Assembly: GCA_046296655.1 (NCBI GenBank)
Contig: JBKBLE010000001.1
Coordinates: forward strand, 62,001-126,000
Direction: 5' to 3'
DNA length: 64,000 nt
DNA from: Cloacibacterium sp046296655
GTDB taxonomy: Bacteria; Bacteroidota; Bacteroidia; Flavobacteriales; Weeksellaceae
In this document: piece by piece, positions 17,072-25,683 of the stretch
Position numbering within the stretch: position 1 is the stretch's first letter
Layout: every line of letters begins with the position of its first letter
Notes under the pieces: generated by a model
Seen by the model: the letters and a program-made list of their open reading frames with translations, nothing else
What the model was told of the DNA's origin: nothing
The model's database searches: none
Translations under genes and position numbers: made by a program

Positions 17072-18790
17072 ATGACAACTTTGGAAAAAGCAAAACTTTG
17101 GTTATCAGATACTTTTGATGCAGAAACCAGAGCAACAGTTCAGAATTGGATTGATACCAATTCTCCAGAATTAGAAGACAGTTTTTACAGAGAATTAGAA
17201 TTCGGGACTGGCGGAATGAGAGGAATTATGGGAGTTGGTACCAATAGATTAAACAAATATACACTCGGACAAGCTACGCAAGGTTTGGCGAATTATCTTC
17301 ATCAGCAATTTCCAAATCAGGAAATAAAAGTAGCAATTGCTTATGATGTGAGAAATAATTCCAAAGAATTTGGGAAAATGTGTGCAGATGTTCTTACTGC
17401 CAACGGAATTAAAGTATTGCTTTTCAAAGAACATAGACCAACTCCAGAACTTTCTTTCACGGTTCGTGACAAGAAATGTAATGCAGGAATCGTTTTGACG
17501 GCTTCTCACAATCCACCAGAATACAACGGTTACAAAGTGTATTGGAATGATGGAGCGCAAGTTGTACCACCAAATGATGAAAATATCATCAAAGAAGTTT
17601 ACGCTACAAAATTCGACGAAATTAAATTCAACGGAAATGATGATTTAATCGAATGGATTGGCGAAGAGCAAGATGATGTGTATATTGATAGATGTATTGC
17701 AGAATCTCTTTATCAAAAAGATAAAATTGGATACGAAAATTTGAATATTGTTTTCACTTCTATCCACGGTACTACTTATACTACGATTCCTAAAGCTTTA
17801 GCAAAAGCAGGTTTCACCAAAGTGGATTTGGTAAAAGAACAAATGATTCCTTCTGGAAATTTCCCAACGGTAGAATCTCCAAATCCTGAAGAGCCAAAAG
17901 CGCTTTCTATGGCTGTAGATTTAGCAAATGTTGTAAATGGCGATATCGTTATCGGTTGTGATCCAGATGGAGACAGATTAGGAATTGCGGTTAGAAATCT
18001 AGATGGCGAAATTCAGTTATTGAATGGTAACCAAACCAATATGATTTTGACGTATTACATTCTTGACCAATGGAAAAAAGCAGGTAAAATTACAGGAAAA
18101 GAGTTTATTGGTTCTACGATTGTAACTTCTGACTGTTTCTTTGATGTAGCTGAAAAATTCGGAGTAGATTGCAAAGTAGGATTGACTGGTTTCAAATGGA
18201 TTGGTAAGATGATTCATGATTTTGAAGGCAAAGAAAAATTCATTTGCGGTGGCGAAGAATCTTTCGGATTTATGACAGGAGATTTCGTAAGAGACAAAGA
18301 CAGTTGTGGTTCTGTTTTATTGGCTTGCGAAATTGCAGCTTGGTGCAAAGCACAAGGAAAAACCATGTATCAGTACATGATTGATATTTACAAAGAAATT
18401 GGTATGTATCAAGAAGCATTAGTAAATGTAGTGAGAAAAGGAAGAACTGGTGCCGAAGAAATTGCTCAAATGATGGTAGATTTCAGAGAAAATCCTGTAA
18501 AAGAATTAGCAGGTTCTAAAGTTCTAGAAGTGAAAGATTTCCAAGAGCAAACTTGTCTTAATGTAATTACAGGAGAGAAAAAAGTAATGAATGATATTCC
18601 GAAATCTAATGTGTTAATCTATTACACAGAAGACGGAACTAAAGTGTGTATCAGACCTTCAGGAACCGAGCCGAAGATTAAATTCTATTTTTCTGTGAAA
18701 GATAAAATTGAAAACGAAGCAGATTTCAAGGCTAAACAAGCTTCTCTGGAACAAAAAATCAATGAAGTAAAAAAAGATTTAAAACTATAA
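17072..18790 (+). CDS. Phosphoglucomutase/phosphomannomutase family protein
   Basis: Alpha-D-phosphohexomutase, interconverting hexose 1- and 6-phosphates through a phosphoserine. 572 residues, the long PGM2/PgcA-like form. Phosphoserine loop TASHNP with Ser145; metal-binding loop DPDGDRLG at about 297-304; sugar-specificity loop GGEESFG; phosphate-binding RPSGTEPK near the C-terminus. All four domains are present and full length. Monocistronic, downstream of a palindromic repeat. It supplies glucose-1-phosphate or mannose-1-phosphate for envelope glycans; substrate preference is inferred only. Confidence 0.92.
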   Translation: MTTLEKAKLWLSDTFDAETRATVQNWIDTNSPELEDSFYRELEFGTGGMRGIMGVGTNRLNKYTLGQATQGLANYLHQQFPNQEIKVAIAYDVRNNSKEFGKMCADVLTANGIKVLLFKEHRPTPELSFTVRDKKCNAGIVLTASHNPPEYNGYKVYWNDGAQVVPPNDENIIKEVYATKFDEIKFNGNDDLIEWIGEEQDDVYIDRCIAESLYQKDKIGYENLNIVFTSIHGTTYTTIPKALAKAGFTKVDLVKEQMIPSGNFPTVESPNPEEPKALSMAVDLANVVNGDIVIGCDPDGDRLGIAVRNLDGEIQLLNGNQTNMILTYYILDQWKKAGKITGKEFIGSTIVTSDCFFDVAEKFGVDCKVGLTGFKWIGKMIHDFEGKEKFICGGEESFGFMTGDFVRDKDSCGSVLLACEIAAWCKAQGKTMYQYMIDIYKEIGMYQEALVNVVRKGRTGAEEIAQMMVDFRENPVKELAGSKVLEVKDFQEQTCLNVITGEKKVMNDIPKSNVLIYYTEDGTKVCIRPSGTEPKIKFYFSVKDKIENEADFKAKQASLEQKINEVKKDLKL

Positions 18791-18914
18791 ATATTTTAAT
18801 CTAATGCTTTTAAGTTTACAGAAGTTTAACAAATCTTTAGGTTTTTAATCTTTTGTGAACTTTTTTATTTTATTTAAATTTGAAAAATTATTAACAACAA
18901 AATCTTAATAAAAA

Positions 18915-20168
18915 GTGGTTTCAAAACTCGCTCAAAACCTTATCGGTTCAGAAATTATTAAAATCGGTAATCAAGTAAACGAACTCAAAGCTCAAGGAGC
19001 TGAAATTACCAACCTCACTATCGGTGATTTAGATTCTAACATTTATCCTATTCCTGCAGGATTAAAACAAAATATTCAGAAAGCTTACGCGGATAATTTA
19101 ACCAATTATCCTCCTGCAAATGGTTTGCTTTCATTAAGAAAAGCAGTAGCAAAAGACATCAAATCTCGTTGGAATTTAGACTATTCTCCAGAAGATATTT
19201 TGGTTTCTGGTGGTTCTAGACCTTTAATTTACGCTACTTTTAAAACCATTGTAGACGAAGGCGATAAAGTAGTTTATGCTGTTCCTTCTTGGAATAATAA
19301 CCATTACGCTTACTTAACTTCAGCCAATGCAGTAGAACTAGAAGTTTCTCCAGAAGATAATTTTTTGCCGACAGCAGATGTGATTACCCCACATTTAGAA
19401 GGTGCAGTTTTATTGGCGCTTTGCTCTCCGCTAAACCCAACTGGAACCATGTTTACCAAAGAACAACTTTCAGAAATTTGTGAGGCGGTAATTGCAGAAA
19501 ATAAAAAAAGAGGAGAAGGCGAAAAGCCACTTTACTTAATGTACGACCAAATTTATGCAATGCTTACGTTTGGTGATTCAGAACATTTTAATCCGGTTTC
19601 TCTTTATCCAGAACTTAGAGATTACACCATTTATATCGATGGAACTTCTAAATGTTTCGCAGCAACTGGAGTTAGAGTAGGATGGAGTTTTGGACCAACT
19701 AAAGTGATTGATAGAATGAAAGCGCTATTAACACACGTTGGAGCTTGGGCGCCGAAACCAGAACAACAAGCAGTAGCTGAGTTTTTAGATAATACACCAG
19801 CTGTAAACGAATTTGTGAATGATTTTAAAGGTAAAATTGCGCACAGTTTAGAAGTTTTACATGCTGGAATTCAAGAAATGAAATCTAAAAATTTCGCGGT
19901 AGATAGCATTAAACCAATGGGTGCTTTGTATTTGACCATTAAATTAGATTATGTAGGAAAAACCACTGAAGACGGAAAGGTTCTGAAAGATTCTACCGAT
20001 TTAGTTTTCTATTTAATCGAAAAAGCAGGAGTAGCATTAGTGCCATTTTCAGCATTTGGAAATTCTAGAGAAATGCCTTGGTTTAGAGCATCAGTTGGTG
20101 CTTGTTCAGTAGAAGATTTACAAAAAATGTTCCCGAAATTAGAAGCTGCTTTAGCTAAATTAAAATAA
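18915..20168 (+). CDS. PLP-dependent class I/II aminotransferase
   Basis: Fold-type I aminotransferase. 417 residues with a GTG start at 18915 (VSKLAQNLIGSE), the best family-like start. PLP Lys246 in DGTSKCFAATG; the CSPLNPTG loop carries the Asn contacting PLP; YDQIYA holds the Asp/Tyr pair; the C-terminal RASVGA has the carboxylate-binding Arg. Closest in kind to aspartate/aromatic aminotransferases, but the amino-acid substrate cannot be fixed. Monocistronic; the gap after it contains a palindromic repeat. Confidence 0.88.
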   Translation: MVSKLAQNLIGSEIIKIGNQVNELKAQGAEITNLTIGDLDSNIYPIPAGLKQNIQKAYADNLTNYPPANGLLSLRKAVAKDIKSRWNLDYSPEDILVSGGSRPLIYATFKTIVDEGDKVVYAVPSWNNNHYAYLTSANAVELEVSPEDNFLPTADVITPHLEGAVLLALCSPLNPTGTMFTKEQLSEICEAVIAENKKRGEGEKPLYLMYDQIYAMLTFGDSEHFNPVSLYPELRDYTIYIDGTSKCFAATGVRVGWSFGPTKVIDRMKALLTHVGAWAPKPEQQAVAEFLDNTPAVNEFVNDFKGKIAHSLEVLHAGIQEMKSKNFAVDSIKPMGALYLTIKLDYVGKTTEDGKVLKDSTDLVFYLIEKAGVALVPFSAFGNSREMPWFRASVGACSVEDLQKMFPKLEAALAKLK

Positions 20169-20178
20169 ATTTATCTAT

Positions 20179-20232
20179 CGCTGATTGAGCAAATTTAGAG
20201 GATTTTGATCTGCTAAATCAGCTCAATCAGCG
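20179..20232. repeat. Palindromic repeat (GCTGATTGAGC type), copy 1
   Basis: Exact inverted arms CGCTGATTGAGC (20179-20190) and GCTCAATCAGCG (20221-20232), with inner pairing AAATTTAG/CTAAAT around GATTTTGATC. Related in wording to the palindrome at 40471-40532, which shares ATCTGCTAAAT inside. Confidence 0.75.
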
Positions 20233-20264
20233 AGATTTTTTAAATAAAATTTTCAAATTCAATA

Positions 20265-21041
20265 ATGAATAATCTCGGAATCAGAAACTCGGAACTCGAA
20301 ACACTTAAAATAATCGCTGTAATACCAGCTCGTTACGCTGCAAGTAGATTTCCTGGGAAATTAATGCAGATTTTAGGTGACAAAACCGTAATTGCTACTA
20401 CTTATCAAAACGTTTTGGAAACTCAGCTATTTGATGAGGTTTTCGTGGCGACTGATTCTGAAATTATTTTTGATGAAATCACCAAAATCGGTGGAAAAGC
20501 TGTAATGACAGGTGAACACGAAACGGGAAGCGATAGAATTGCAGAAGCGGTTCAAAATATTGATTGCGATATTGTGATTAATGTTCAAGGAGATGAACCT
20601 TTCCTGAAAAATGAGCCTTTGAAACAATTGATTCAAGTTTTTAAAAATGATGTTGACAAAGAAATTTCATTGGCTTCGCTTAAAATCAGGTTAAAGGAAA
20701 AGGAAGAAATCGAAAATCCGAATAATGTAAAAGTAATTACCGATTTACAAAATTTTGCGATGTATTTCAGTCGTTCTGTGATTCCTTATCCTAGAGAAAC
20801 CTCTGTAGAACACTTGTACTACAAGCATATTGGTGTTTACGCTTTCAGGAAAGAAGCATTGTTGAAATTCGCTAATTTAGCGATGACTCCACTTGAAATT
20901 TCAGAAAAAATAGAAGCCATTCGCTATCTGGAAAACGGAATGAAAATCAAGATGATAGAAACAGATTTCATTGGGGTAGGAATAGATGTTCCCGAAGATT
21001 TAGAAAAAGCGAAAGCAATTTTAAGTAGGGACAAGTCGTGA
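20265..21041 (+). CDS. kdsB: 3-deoxy-manno-octulosonate cytidylyltransferase
   Basis: Activates KDO with CTP to CMP-KDO for lipid A-core synthesis. 258 residues. IPARYAASRFPGK is the nucleotide-binding signature, NVQGDEPF holds a magnesium ligand, and GVGIDVPEDLEKA is the C-terminal signature. The family usually begins at (M)KIIAVIPARY. Here the Lys is preceded by CTT, so the only usable ATG is 20265, adding 14 residues coded by a word-like CTCGGAACTCGAAAC sequence. Full length otherwise. Confidence 0.94.
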   Translation: MNNLGIRNSELETLKIIAVIPARYAASRFPGKLMQILGDKTVIATTYQNVLETQLFDEVFVATDSEIIFDEITKIGGKAVMTGEHETGSDRIAEAVQNIDCDIVINVQGDEPFLKNEPLKQLIQVFKNDVDKEISLASLKIRLKEKEEIENPNNVKVITDLQNFAMYFSRSVIPYPRETSVEHLYYKHIGVYAFRKEALLKFANLAMTPLEISEKIEAIRYLENGMKIKMIETDFIGVGIDVPEDLEKAKAILSRDKS

Positions 21042-21136
21042 CTTCACCAAAAGGAAGAAAAATAATTTGAAAATTTGAAAAATTAAGTTGGTTTTCGTTT
21101 CAAAATCATATATTTGGAATCTCGAAAAAAAATTGA

Positions 21137-21799
21137 ATGAAAAAGATACTATTAATCGCTACAATTCTAGTAACCACCATATTTTCGGCGCAAACTGCTA
21201 AACAAATTATTGATAAAAATATTGAGTTAACAGGAGGCTTAACCAACTGGAAACTGCTCAATTCTATTATTCTACATGGAAAAGTAATTCTGGGCGTAAA
21301 TGATGAATATCCTATGAGAATTTATCAACAAAGACCTAATCTTACGAAAACAGTAGTATTCATCGGGAATAAAGAAAATGTAATCGAAGGATATGATGGT
21401 AAAAATGGTTACGCAATGAATTACGTGGTGAATAAACTTCAGGTTCAAAAAAATTACGTTCCAGAAAGCTTTGACACAGATTTCATCGATTACGAAAACA
21501 AAGGTTTTACCGCACAAGTTCTTGGTAAAGAAAAAGTGGGAGAAAGAGATTGTTATAAGGTAGAACTCACTAAAAATGTGAATAAAACTGTTTATTATTT
21601 TGATGTTCAGAACTATTTATTGTTAAAAGAAGAAAAGAAAGACGAAACATTGGTGTATTCTGATTTCAAAAAAGTGAATAATTTGGTAATGCCTTTTAGA
21701 ATTGAAGCAACTACGCCGAAAAAAGAAGGAGATTACGTGATGATTCTTTATAAAATTGAAGTTAACAAAGCCTTTCCTGCCAATACTTTTAAGTTCTAA
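21137..21799 (+). CDS. Secreted LolA-like outer-membrane lipoprotein-sorting family protein
   Basis: 220 residues with a signal peptide (hydrophobic 4-16, SAQ near the cleavage site). The fold suggests the LolA/LolB-like half-barrel: alternating strands such as VIEGYDGKNGYAMN and CYKVELTKNVNKTVYYFD, with a late EKKDETLVYSDFKKVNNLVMPFRIE segment typical of Bacteroidota paralogues. Periplasmic. A TATATTTG box lies about 25 bp upstream of its ATG. Substrate unknown; assignment is by sequence style, so moderate confidence. Confidence 0.7.
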   Translation: MKKILLIATILVTTIFSAQTAKQIIDKNIELTGGLTNWKLLNSIILHGKVILGVNDEYPMRIYQQRPNLTKTVVFIGNKENVIEGYDGKNGYAMNYVVNKLQVQKNYVPESFDTDFIDYENKGFTAQVLGKEKVGERDCYKVELTKNVNKTVYYFDVQNYLLLKEEKKDETLVYSDFKKVNNLVMPFRIEATTPKKEGDYVMILYKIEVNKAFPANTFKF

Positions 21800-21864
21800 T
21801 AAAACTTTACGATAAAAAATTTCTATTACTGCAATTTCTTAGGATTTTGCAGTTTTTTTATCCC

Positions 21865-21872
21865 TAAATTTG
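21865..21872 (+). promoter_or_regulatory. -7 promoter element for glutathione peroxidase
   Basis: TAAATTTG fits TAnnTTTG, 18 bp before the start codon. A TTTG at 21846-21849 is upstream, but the 15-nt spacer is shorter than usual. Confidence 0.45.
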
Positions 21873-21890
21873 AAATCAAATAAAATCAAA

Positions 21891-22427
21891 ATGAAAAAAA
21901 TATTATTTATTCTTATGGCATTTTTTGGACTTTTTTCTTCGCAGGCGCAACAAGCAAAATCCATTCATTCTTTTAAAGTGAAAGCTTTAGACGGTAAAAC
22001 CATTGATTTTTCTAAGTTTAAAGGCAAGAAGATTCTAATTGTAAATACAGCGTCAGAATGCGGTTTTACACCACAGTATGAAGGTTTACAGAAGTTGTAC
22101 GAAACGTACAAAGACCAATTGGTGATTGTAGGTTTCCCTGCAAATAATTTTGGTGGACAAGAACCTGGAAGCAATGAAGAAATCGGTGCTTTTTGCAAAA
22201 AAAATTACGGAGTTACCTTTCCGATGGCGGCTAAAGTTTCTGTGAAAGGAAAAGATATTGCTCCCATTTTTAAATTTTTAACAGACAAAAAACTAAACGG
22301 AGTAAAAAGTACTACCATTCTTTGGAACTTCGAGAAATTTTTGCTTAACGAAAAAGGAGAGTTGATTGATACTTTTGTAAGTACTACAAAACCTACTTCT
22401 GAATCTATTACGAAATATTTTAAATAA
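21891..22427 (+). CDS. Glutathione peroxidase-family thiol peroxidase, secreted
   Basis: 178 residues from the ATG at 21891; an in-frame TTG upstream overlaps the promoter and is rejected. Hydrophobic signal peptide (4-17) with SQAQQ, so periplasmic or secreted. Catalytic tetrad members: Cys57 in NTASECGFTPQY (Cys, not selenocysteine), Gln90 in NNFGGQEPG and Trp145 in LWNFEKF. A second Cys in GAFCKKNYG is the likely resolving residue, so it probably works with thioredoxin. Reduces peroxides. Monocistronic. Confidence 0.92.
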   Translation: MKKILFILMAFFGLFSSQAQQAKSIHSFKVKALDGKTIDFSKFKGKKILIVNTASECGFTPQYEGLQKLYETYKDQLVIVGFPANNFGGQEPGSNEEIGAFCKKNYGVTFPMAAKVSVKGKDIAPIFKFLTDKKLNGVKSTTILWNFEKFLLNEKGELIDTFVSTTKPTSESITKYFK

Positions 22428-22501
22428 TTTTTTTGCCACAAATGCACGAATAAAAAGTAATGACAAAACTACATTTAAAAATTACAAAATATACACATCG
22501 T

Positions 22502-22567
22502 TTTGTCATTCCGTAGGAATCTAAATAATTAATTTACAATGTGTTGAAATTCCTACGGAATGACAAA
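22502..22567. repeat. Palindromic CCGTAGGAA repeat, complete hairpin copy
   Basis: Exact 19-bp inverted arms TTTGTCATTCCGTAGGAAT (22502-22520) and ATTCCTACGGAATGACAAA (22549-22567) around a 28-bp loop. No clear flanking duplication. Half-arm words occur three times in 16075-16218. Confidence 0.85.
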
Positions 22568-22645
22568 TTTTGTGATTTGATTAAGCTAAAATATATTGGT
22601 TTAAGGTAATGATTTAGAAAAATATTCGTGCATTCGTGGCAATTA

Positions 22646-23302
22646 TTATTCTTTTCCTTTCTCTGCAAAACTGAAAATACTGCCTAATTTTATTTTAGAA
22701 TATCCGTAAGATTTTATTTTAGAAGAATTCACCAAAGCTTGTGCTAAAATATCTGTTGGCAATGGTTTTTGAGATTCTAAAACGCCAAATTTATTGGCAA
22801 ATTTTATAATTCTTGCTCCTAAAACTTCACCAGTTCTGTCGGTGTTTTTTCGATCGAGCATTCCGGGTTGGAAAATGGTAATTTTATTAAAATGAAGCTT
22901 TTTTATTTCTTCTTCTAATTCGCCCTTCATTCTAAAGTAGAAAATTTTAGAATTAGGATTGGCTCCATAAGCAGAAACCAAAACGAAATCTTCCACGCCA
23001 TTTTCTTTGGCAGTTTTGGCGAATTGCAATTGATAATCAAAATCTACTTTTCGCTGTGCTTCCTTGCTTCCTGCATCTTTTAAGGTAGTTCCGAGGCAAG
23101 AAAAAGCGACATCACCTTTTACCAAATCTTTCCATTCTTCTGGCTTTTCGAAATTTACTACATGAAATTTCACTTTCTCAGAAATAGATGTTACAGGTTT
23201 TCTTACAAAAGCATGAATTTCTTCGAAATCTTTGTCTTGACTTAGTTTTTGAACCAAATCTTTTCCTGTAGCGCCAGTTGCTCCTATAATTAAAGCCTTC
23301 AT
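22646..23302 (-). CDS. NAD(P)-binding atypical SDR (HTATIP2-like oxidoreductase)
   Basis: 218-residue Rossmann-fold protein. GATGATG at residues 7-13 is the glycine-rich dinucleotide loop, AFSCLGTT marks the end of strand 4, and FVLVSAYGA holds the active-site-like Tyr/Ser region of atypical short-chain dehydrogenases (NmrA/HTATIP2 type). Cytoplasmic. Single gene, divergent from the YjbR gene. Reaction unknown; some relatives are redox sensors rather than enzymes. Confidence 0.82.
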   Translation of the reverse strand: MKALIIGATGATGKDLVQKLSQDKDFEEIHAFVRKPVTSISEKVKFHVVNFEKPEEWKDLVKGDVAFSCLGTTLKDAGSKEAQRKVDFDYQLQFAKTAKENGVEDFVLVSAYGANPNSKIFYFRMKGELEEEIKKLHFNKITIFQPGMLDRKNTDRTGEVLGARIIKFANKFGVLESQKPLPTDILAQALVNSSKIKSYGYSKIKLGSIFSFAEKGKE

Positions 23303-23310
23303 ATTTTTAA

Positions 23311-23413
23311 GTATTTGGTAGTTAGTGTTGATCTTTATGAGTATAAATTTAGTAAATTTGTTTTAATTGAGTATAAAAAAGTCTAATTACCAAAATACTA
23401 ACTACCAAGTACT
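23311..23413 (+). repeat. Inverted word repeat before yjbR-like gene
   Basis: TTGGTAGTTAGT (23315-23326) is exactly complementary to ACTAACTACCAA (23397-23408). The right arm sits in a run of ACC/ACTA words, including CCAAAATACTAACTACC, that reaches the start codon. It resembles the menA leader. Confidence 0.65.
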
Positions 23414-23416
23414 AAA

Positions 23417-23770
23417 ATGTTAGCCGAAGAAATAAGAGAATATTGTCTCAACAAAAAAGGAGTTACGGAAGGTTTTCCGTTTGACGAAACTACTTTAGTC
23501 TTTAAAATAGGCGGTAAAATGTTTCTATTAATGGCATTAGAAAAGCAACCATTGGTCTTTTCGGCAAAAAACACTGCAGATTATAACGAAGAACTGCGAG
23601 AGCAATATTACCAAATTTCTGGAGCTTATCACATGAATAAAACGCATTGGAATTCTGTAATTTGTGAAGGATTAAAGCCAGAATTCATTAAAAAACTTAT
23701 TGATGATTCATATCTATTGGTGTATGAAAGTTTAACGAAGAAAATAAAATTAGAAATTTTAAATTCATAA
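23417..23770 (+). CDS. MmcQ/YjbR-family protein
   Basis: 117-residue small protein of the MmcQ/YjbR family (CyaY-like DNA-binding fold). Characteristic segments: KGVTEGFPFDETTLVFKIGG (about 14-33), MFLLMAL, and NKTHWNSV with the conserved Trp. Cytoplasmic. The family is called DNA-binding from structure, but its role is not established. It is convergent with terC, sharing a bidirectional terminator. Confidence 0.86.
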   Translation: MLAEEIREYCLNKKGVTEGFPFDETTLVFKIGGKMFLLMALEKQPLVFSAKNTADYNEELREQYYQISGAYHMNKTHWNSVICEGLKPEFIKKLIDDSYLLVYESLTKKIKLEILNS

Positions 23771-23772
23771 AA

Positions 23773-23800
23773 AAAGCATTCAGAAATTCCTGAATGCTTT
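23773..23800. terminator. Bidirectional terminator between yjbR-like gene and terC
   Basis: Arms AAAGCATTCAG and CTGAATGCTTT with a 6-nt loop, placed between two convergent stop codons. Confidence 0.75.
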
Positions 23801-23805
23801 GTGCT

Positions 23806-24564
23806 TTATAAAACATCTTTATCAAGATGCTGTTCTTCTTCTTTGTAATGTTCGTGAAGATGTACAGGTTCAGATTTTTTGGTCGTTTTCATTTGAATAA
23901 TATCTACCAAAAGCGAAAATGCCATCGCAAAGTAAATATAACCTTTCGGAATTTCTATGCCAAAACCTTCCACGATTAAAGAGAAACCAATCAATAGCAA
24001 GAACGAAAGTGCTAAAATTTTAAAAGCAGGATGTTTATTCACGAAATTGCTGATAGGTTCTGCTGCAAAAAGCATGATAATTACCGTTACAATCACCGCT
24101 ACATACATTACCCAAACTTCTTTTACCATTCCTACTGCGGTAATAATGGAATCAATAGAGAATACCAAATCCATTAATAAAATTTGGAATATCACTTGCC
24201 CGAAACTCGTTACAATCATGGTTTTAGTTACATCGCCATCTTCGCCTTCCATTTTATGATAAATTTCTGCGGTGCTTTTGTAGAGTAGGAATAAACCTCC
24301 TAAAATTAAAATCAAATCTTTACCAGAAATACCCGTCTCGAAAACGGTAAATAAATCTTGGTCTAGTTTCATGATTTGACTAATCAAAAGTAATAAACCA
24401 AGTCTCATCACTCCGGCAAGAATAAGCCCGTATCTTCTGGCTTTTTTCTGTTGATTTACAGGTAATTTATTCGCCAAAATAGAAATGAAAATAACATTGT
24501 CTATTCCTAGAACGGTTTCTAGTGCGACAAGGGTAAGTAAAGAAATAATAATTTCTGCTTCCAT
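23806..24564 (-). CDS. TerC-family integral membrane protein
   Basis: 252 residues with seven predicted transmembrane helices. ETVLGIDNVIF (Glu16, Asp22) in helix 1 and MDLVFSIDSIITAVGM in a central helix carry the paired acidic residues that define TerC proteins. The C-terminal His-rich tail (EPVHLHEHYKEEEQHL) may bind metal. TerC relatives are linked to tellurite resistance and, for the Alx/MeeF group, to manganese export during protein secretion. No ter operon is present, so a housekeeping metal-homeostasis role is more likely. Confidence 0.88.
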   Translation of the reverse strand: MEAEIIISLLTLVALETVLGIDNVIFISILANKLPVNQQKKARRYGLILAGVMRLGLLLLISQIMKLDQDLFTVFETGISGKDLILILGGLFLLYKSTAEIYHKMEGEDGDVTKTMIVTSFGQVIFQILLMDLVFSIDSIITAVGMVKEVWVMYVAVIVTVIIMLFAAEPISNFVNKHPAFKILALSFLLLIGFSLIVEGFGIEIPKGYIYFAMAFSLLVDIIQMKTTKKSEPVHLHEHYKEEEQHLDKDVL

Positions 24565-24652
24565 AGTTTTATTTTATTATTTTCACAAAACTATATAAAC
24601 TTATGAATCTAATTTTATAAAATTTGATTGAAAATTTATATGATTCTAACTC

Positions 24653-25579
24653 TTAACTAAAGTTAAAATTTTCGGTCAAAACCTTGTCTTCATCTAATCT
24701 TTCGATGAGTTTTTCTAGCGATTCGAATTTAATTTCTTCGTGTAAAAAATCTCTGAATTTTACCATAATAACTTCGCCGTAAATATCTTGATTGAAGTCT
24801 AAAATGTACACTTCTGCAGTTAATTTGTCTCCATTTACAGTAGGATTAGTGCCAATGCTCATCATGCCTTTGTAAAATTGGTCTTTCACAAAAACTTCTA
24901 CAATATACGCCCCTTTTTTAGGCAAAAGTTTCAGCTCGTCTATTTCTAGATTTGCAGTAGGGTAACCTATTGTTTTTCCTAGTTTTTTCCCGTCAATTAC
25001 TTTTCCAGAAATAGAGTAAGAATATCCCAGCATTTTATTGGCGCCAACGATGTTTCCGTTACCTAAGCAATTTCTGATTTTAGTAGAACTGATATTGAAA
25101 TCATCTTCATTTTTGATGGCTTGTAATTGCTCTACAGTAAAGTCTAATTCGGTAGAAAGTTTTTGGAGTAGTTCGAAGTTTCCAGATTTATTTTTCCCGA
25201 AAACGTGGTCGTGACCTATGATAATGTGTTTTACATTCAGTTTTTTGATGAGAATTTCACGGATAAATTCTTCGCCAGTTAAGTTTCTGAAATGTTCATC
25301 AAATTTTTGTAAAAATAAAATGTCAATTCCAGCCTTTTCTAGTAAAAAAAGTTTCTCTTCTAAAGTGTTGAGCAGTTTAAGGTCATCATTTGGGTTGAAA
25401 ATTTTCCTAGGATGAGGCCAAAAGGTGAGCAAAGAAGTCTCTAAGTTATTTTTATTTGCCTTGTCCTTCAATTGATTGATGATGGAAATATGACCGAGAT
25501 GAACTCCGTCAAACATTCCTAAAGAAAGAACTTTAGGAGATTTTTCGTGATAAAAATTTAAATCTTCTATGAGTTTCAA
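24653..25579 (-). CDS. ribF: Bifunctional riboflavin kinase/FAD synthetase
   Basis: Makes FMN from riboflavin and then FAD. 308 residues. The N-terminal nucleotidyltransferase has GMFDGVHLGH (about 22-31) and GHDHVFGKNKSG; the C-terminal flavokinase has GKTIGYPTANL with the magnesium/ATP motif PTAN, and SIGTNPTV. Complete two-domain form. Divergent from atpD across about 100 bp that holds the atpD promoter. Constitutive housekeeping gene; no FMN riboswitch is visible. Confidence 0.95.
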   Translation of the reverse strand: MKLIEDLNFYHEKSPKVLSLGMFDGVHLGHISIINQLKDKANKNNLETSLLTFWPHPRKIFNPNDDLKLLNTLEEKLFLLEKAGIDILFLQKFDEHFRNLTGEEFIREILIKKLNVKHIIIGHDHVFGKNKSGNFELLQKLSTELDFTVEQLQAIKNEDDFNISSTKIRNCLGNGNIVGANKMLGYSYSISGKVIDGKKLGKTIGYPTANLEIDELKLLPKKGAYIVEVFVKDQFYKGMMSIGTNPTVNGDKLTAEVYILDFNQDIYGEVIMVKFRDFLHEEIKFESLEKLIERLDEDKVLTENFNFS

Positions 25580-25653
25580 AACCGCTTACATTTTCTGTGT
25601 GCAAAGATGATAAAAAATATTGATTTTTGATTATGTATTTTGAAGATTATGAC

Positions 25654-25661
25654 TATATTTG
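25654..25661 (+). promoter_or_regulatory. -7 promoter element of atpD
   Basis: TATATTTG followed by CACC, a perfect TAnnTTTG element, 22 bp before the atpD ATG. A well-spaced -33 TTTG is not clear. Confidence 0.6.
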
Positions 25662-25683
25662 CACCACAAGAAAAAATAAAGCA

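Noticed and set aside
23806..24564. Tellurite-resistance operon
   Set aside because: Only a lone TerC-family gene is present, with no terB, terD or terZ; a general membrane or metal role is more likely.
25627..25683. Extended atpD N-terminus
   Set aside because: The extension covers the TATATTTG promoter box; AtpD begins at MANQIKGKI.
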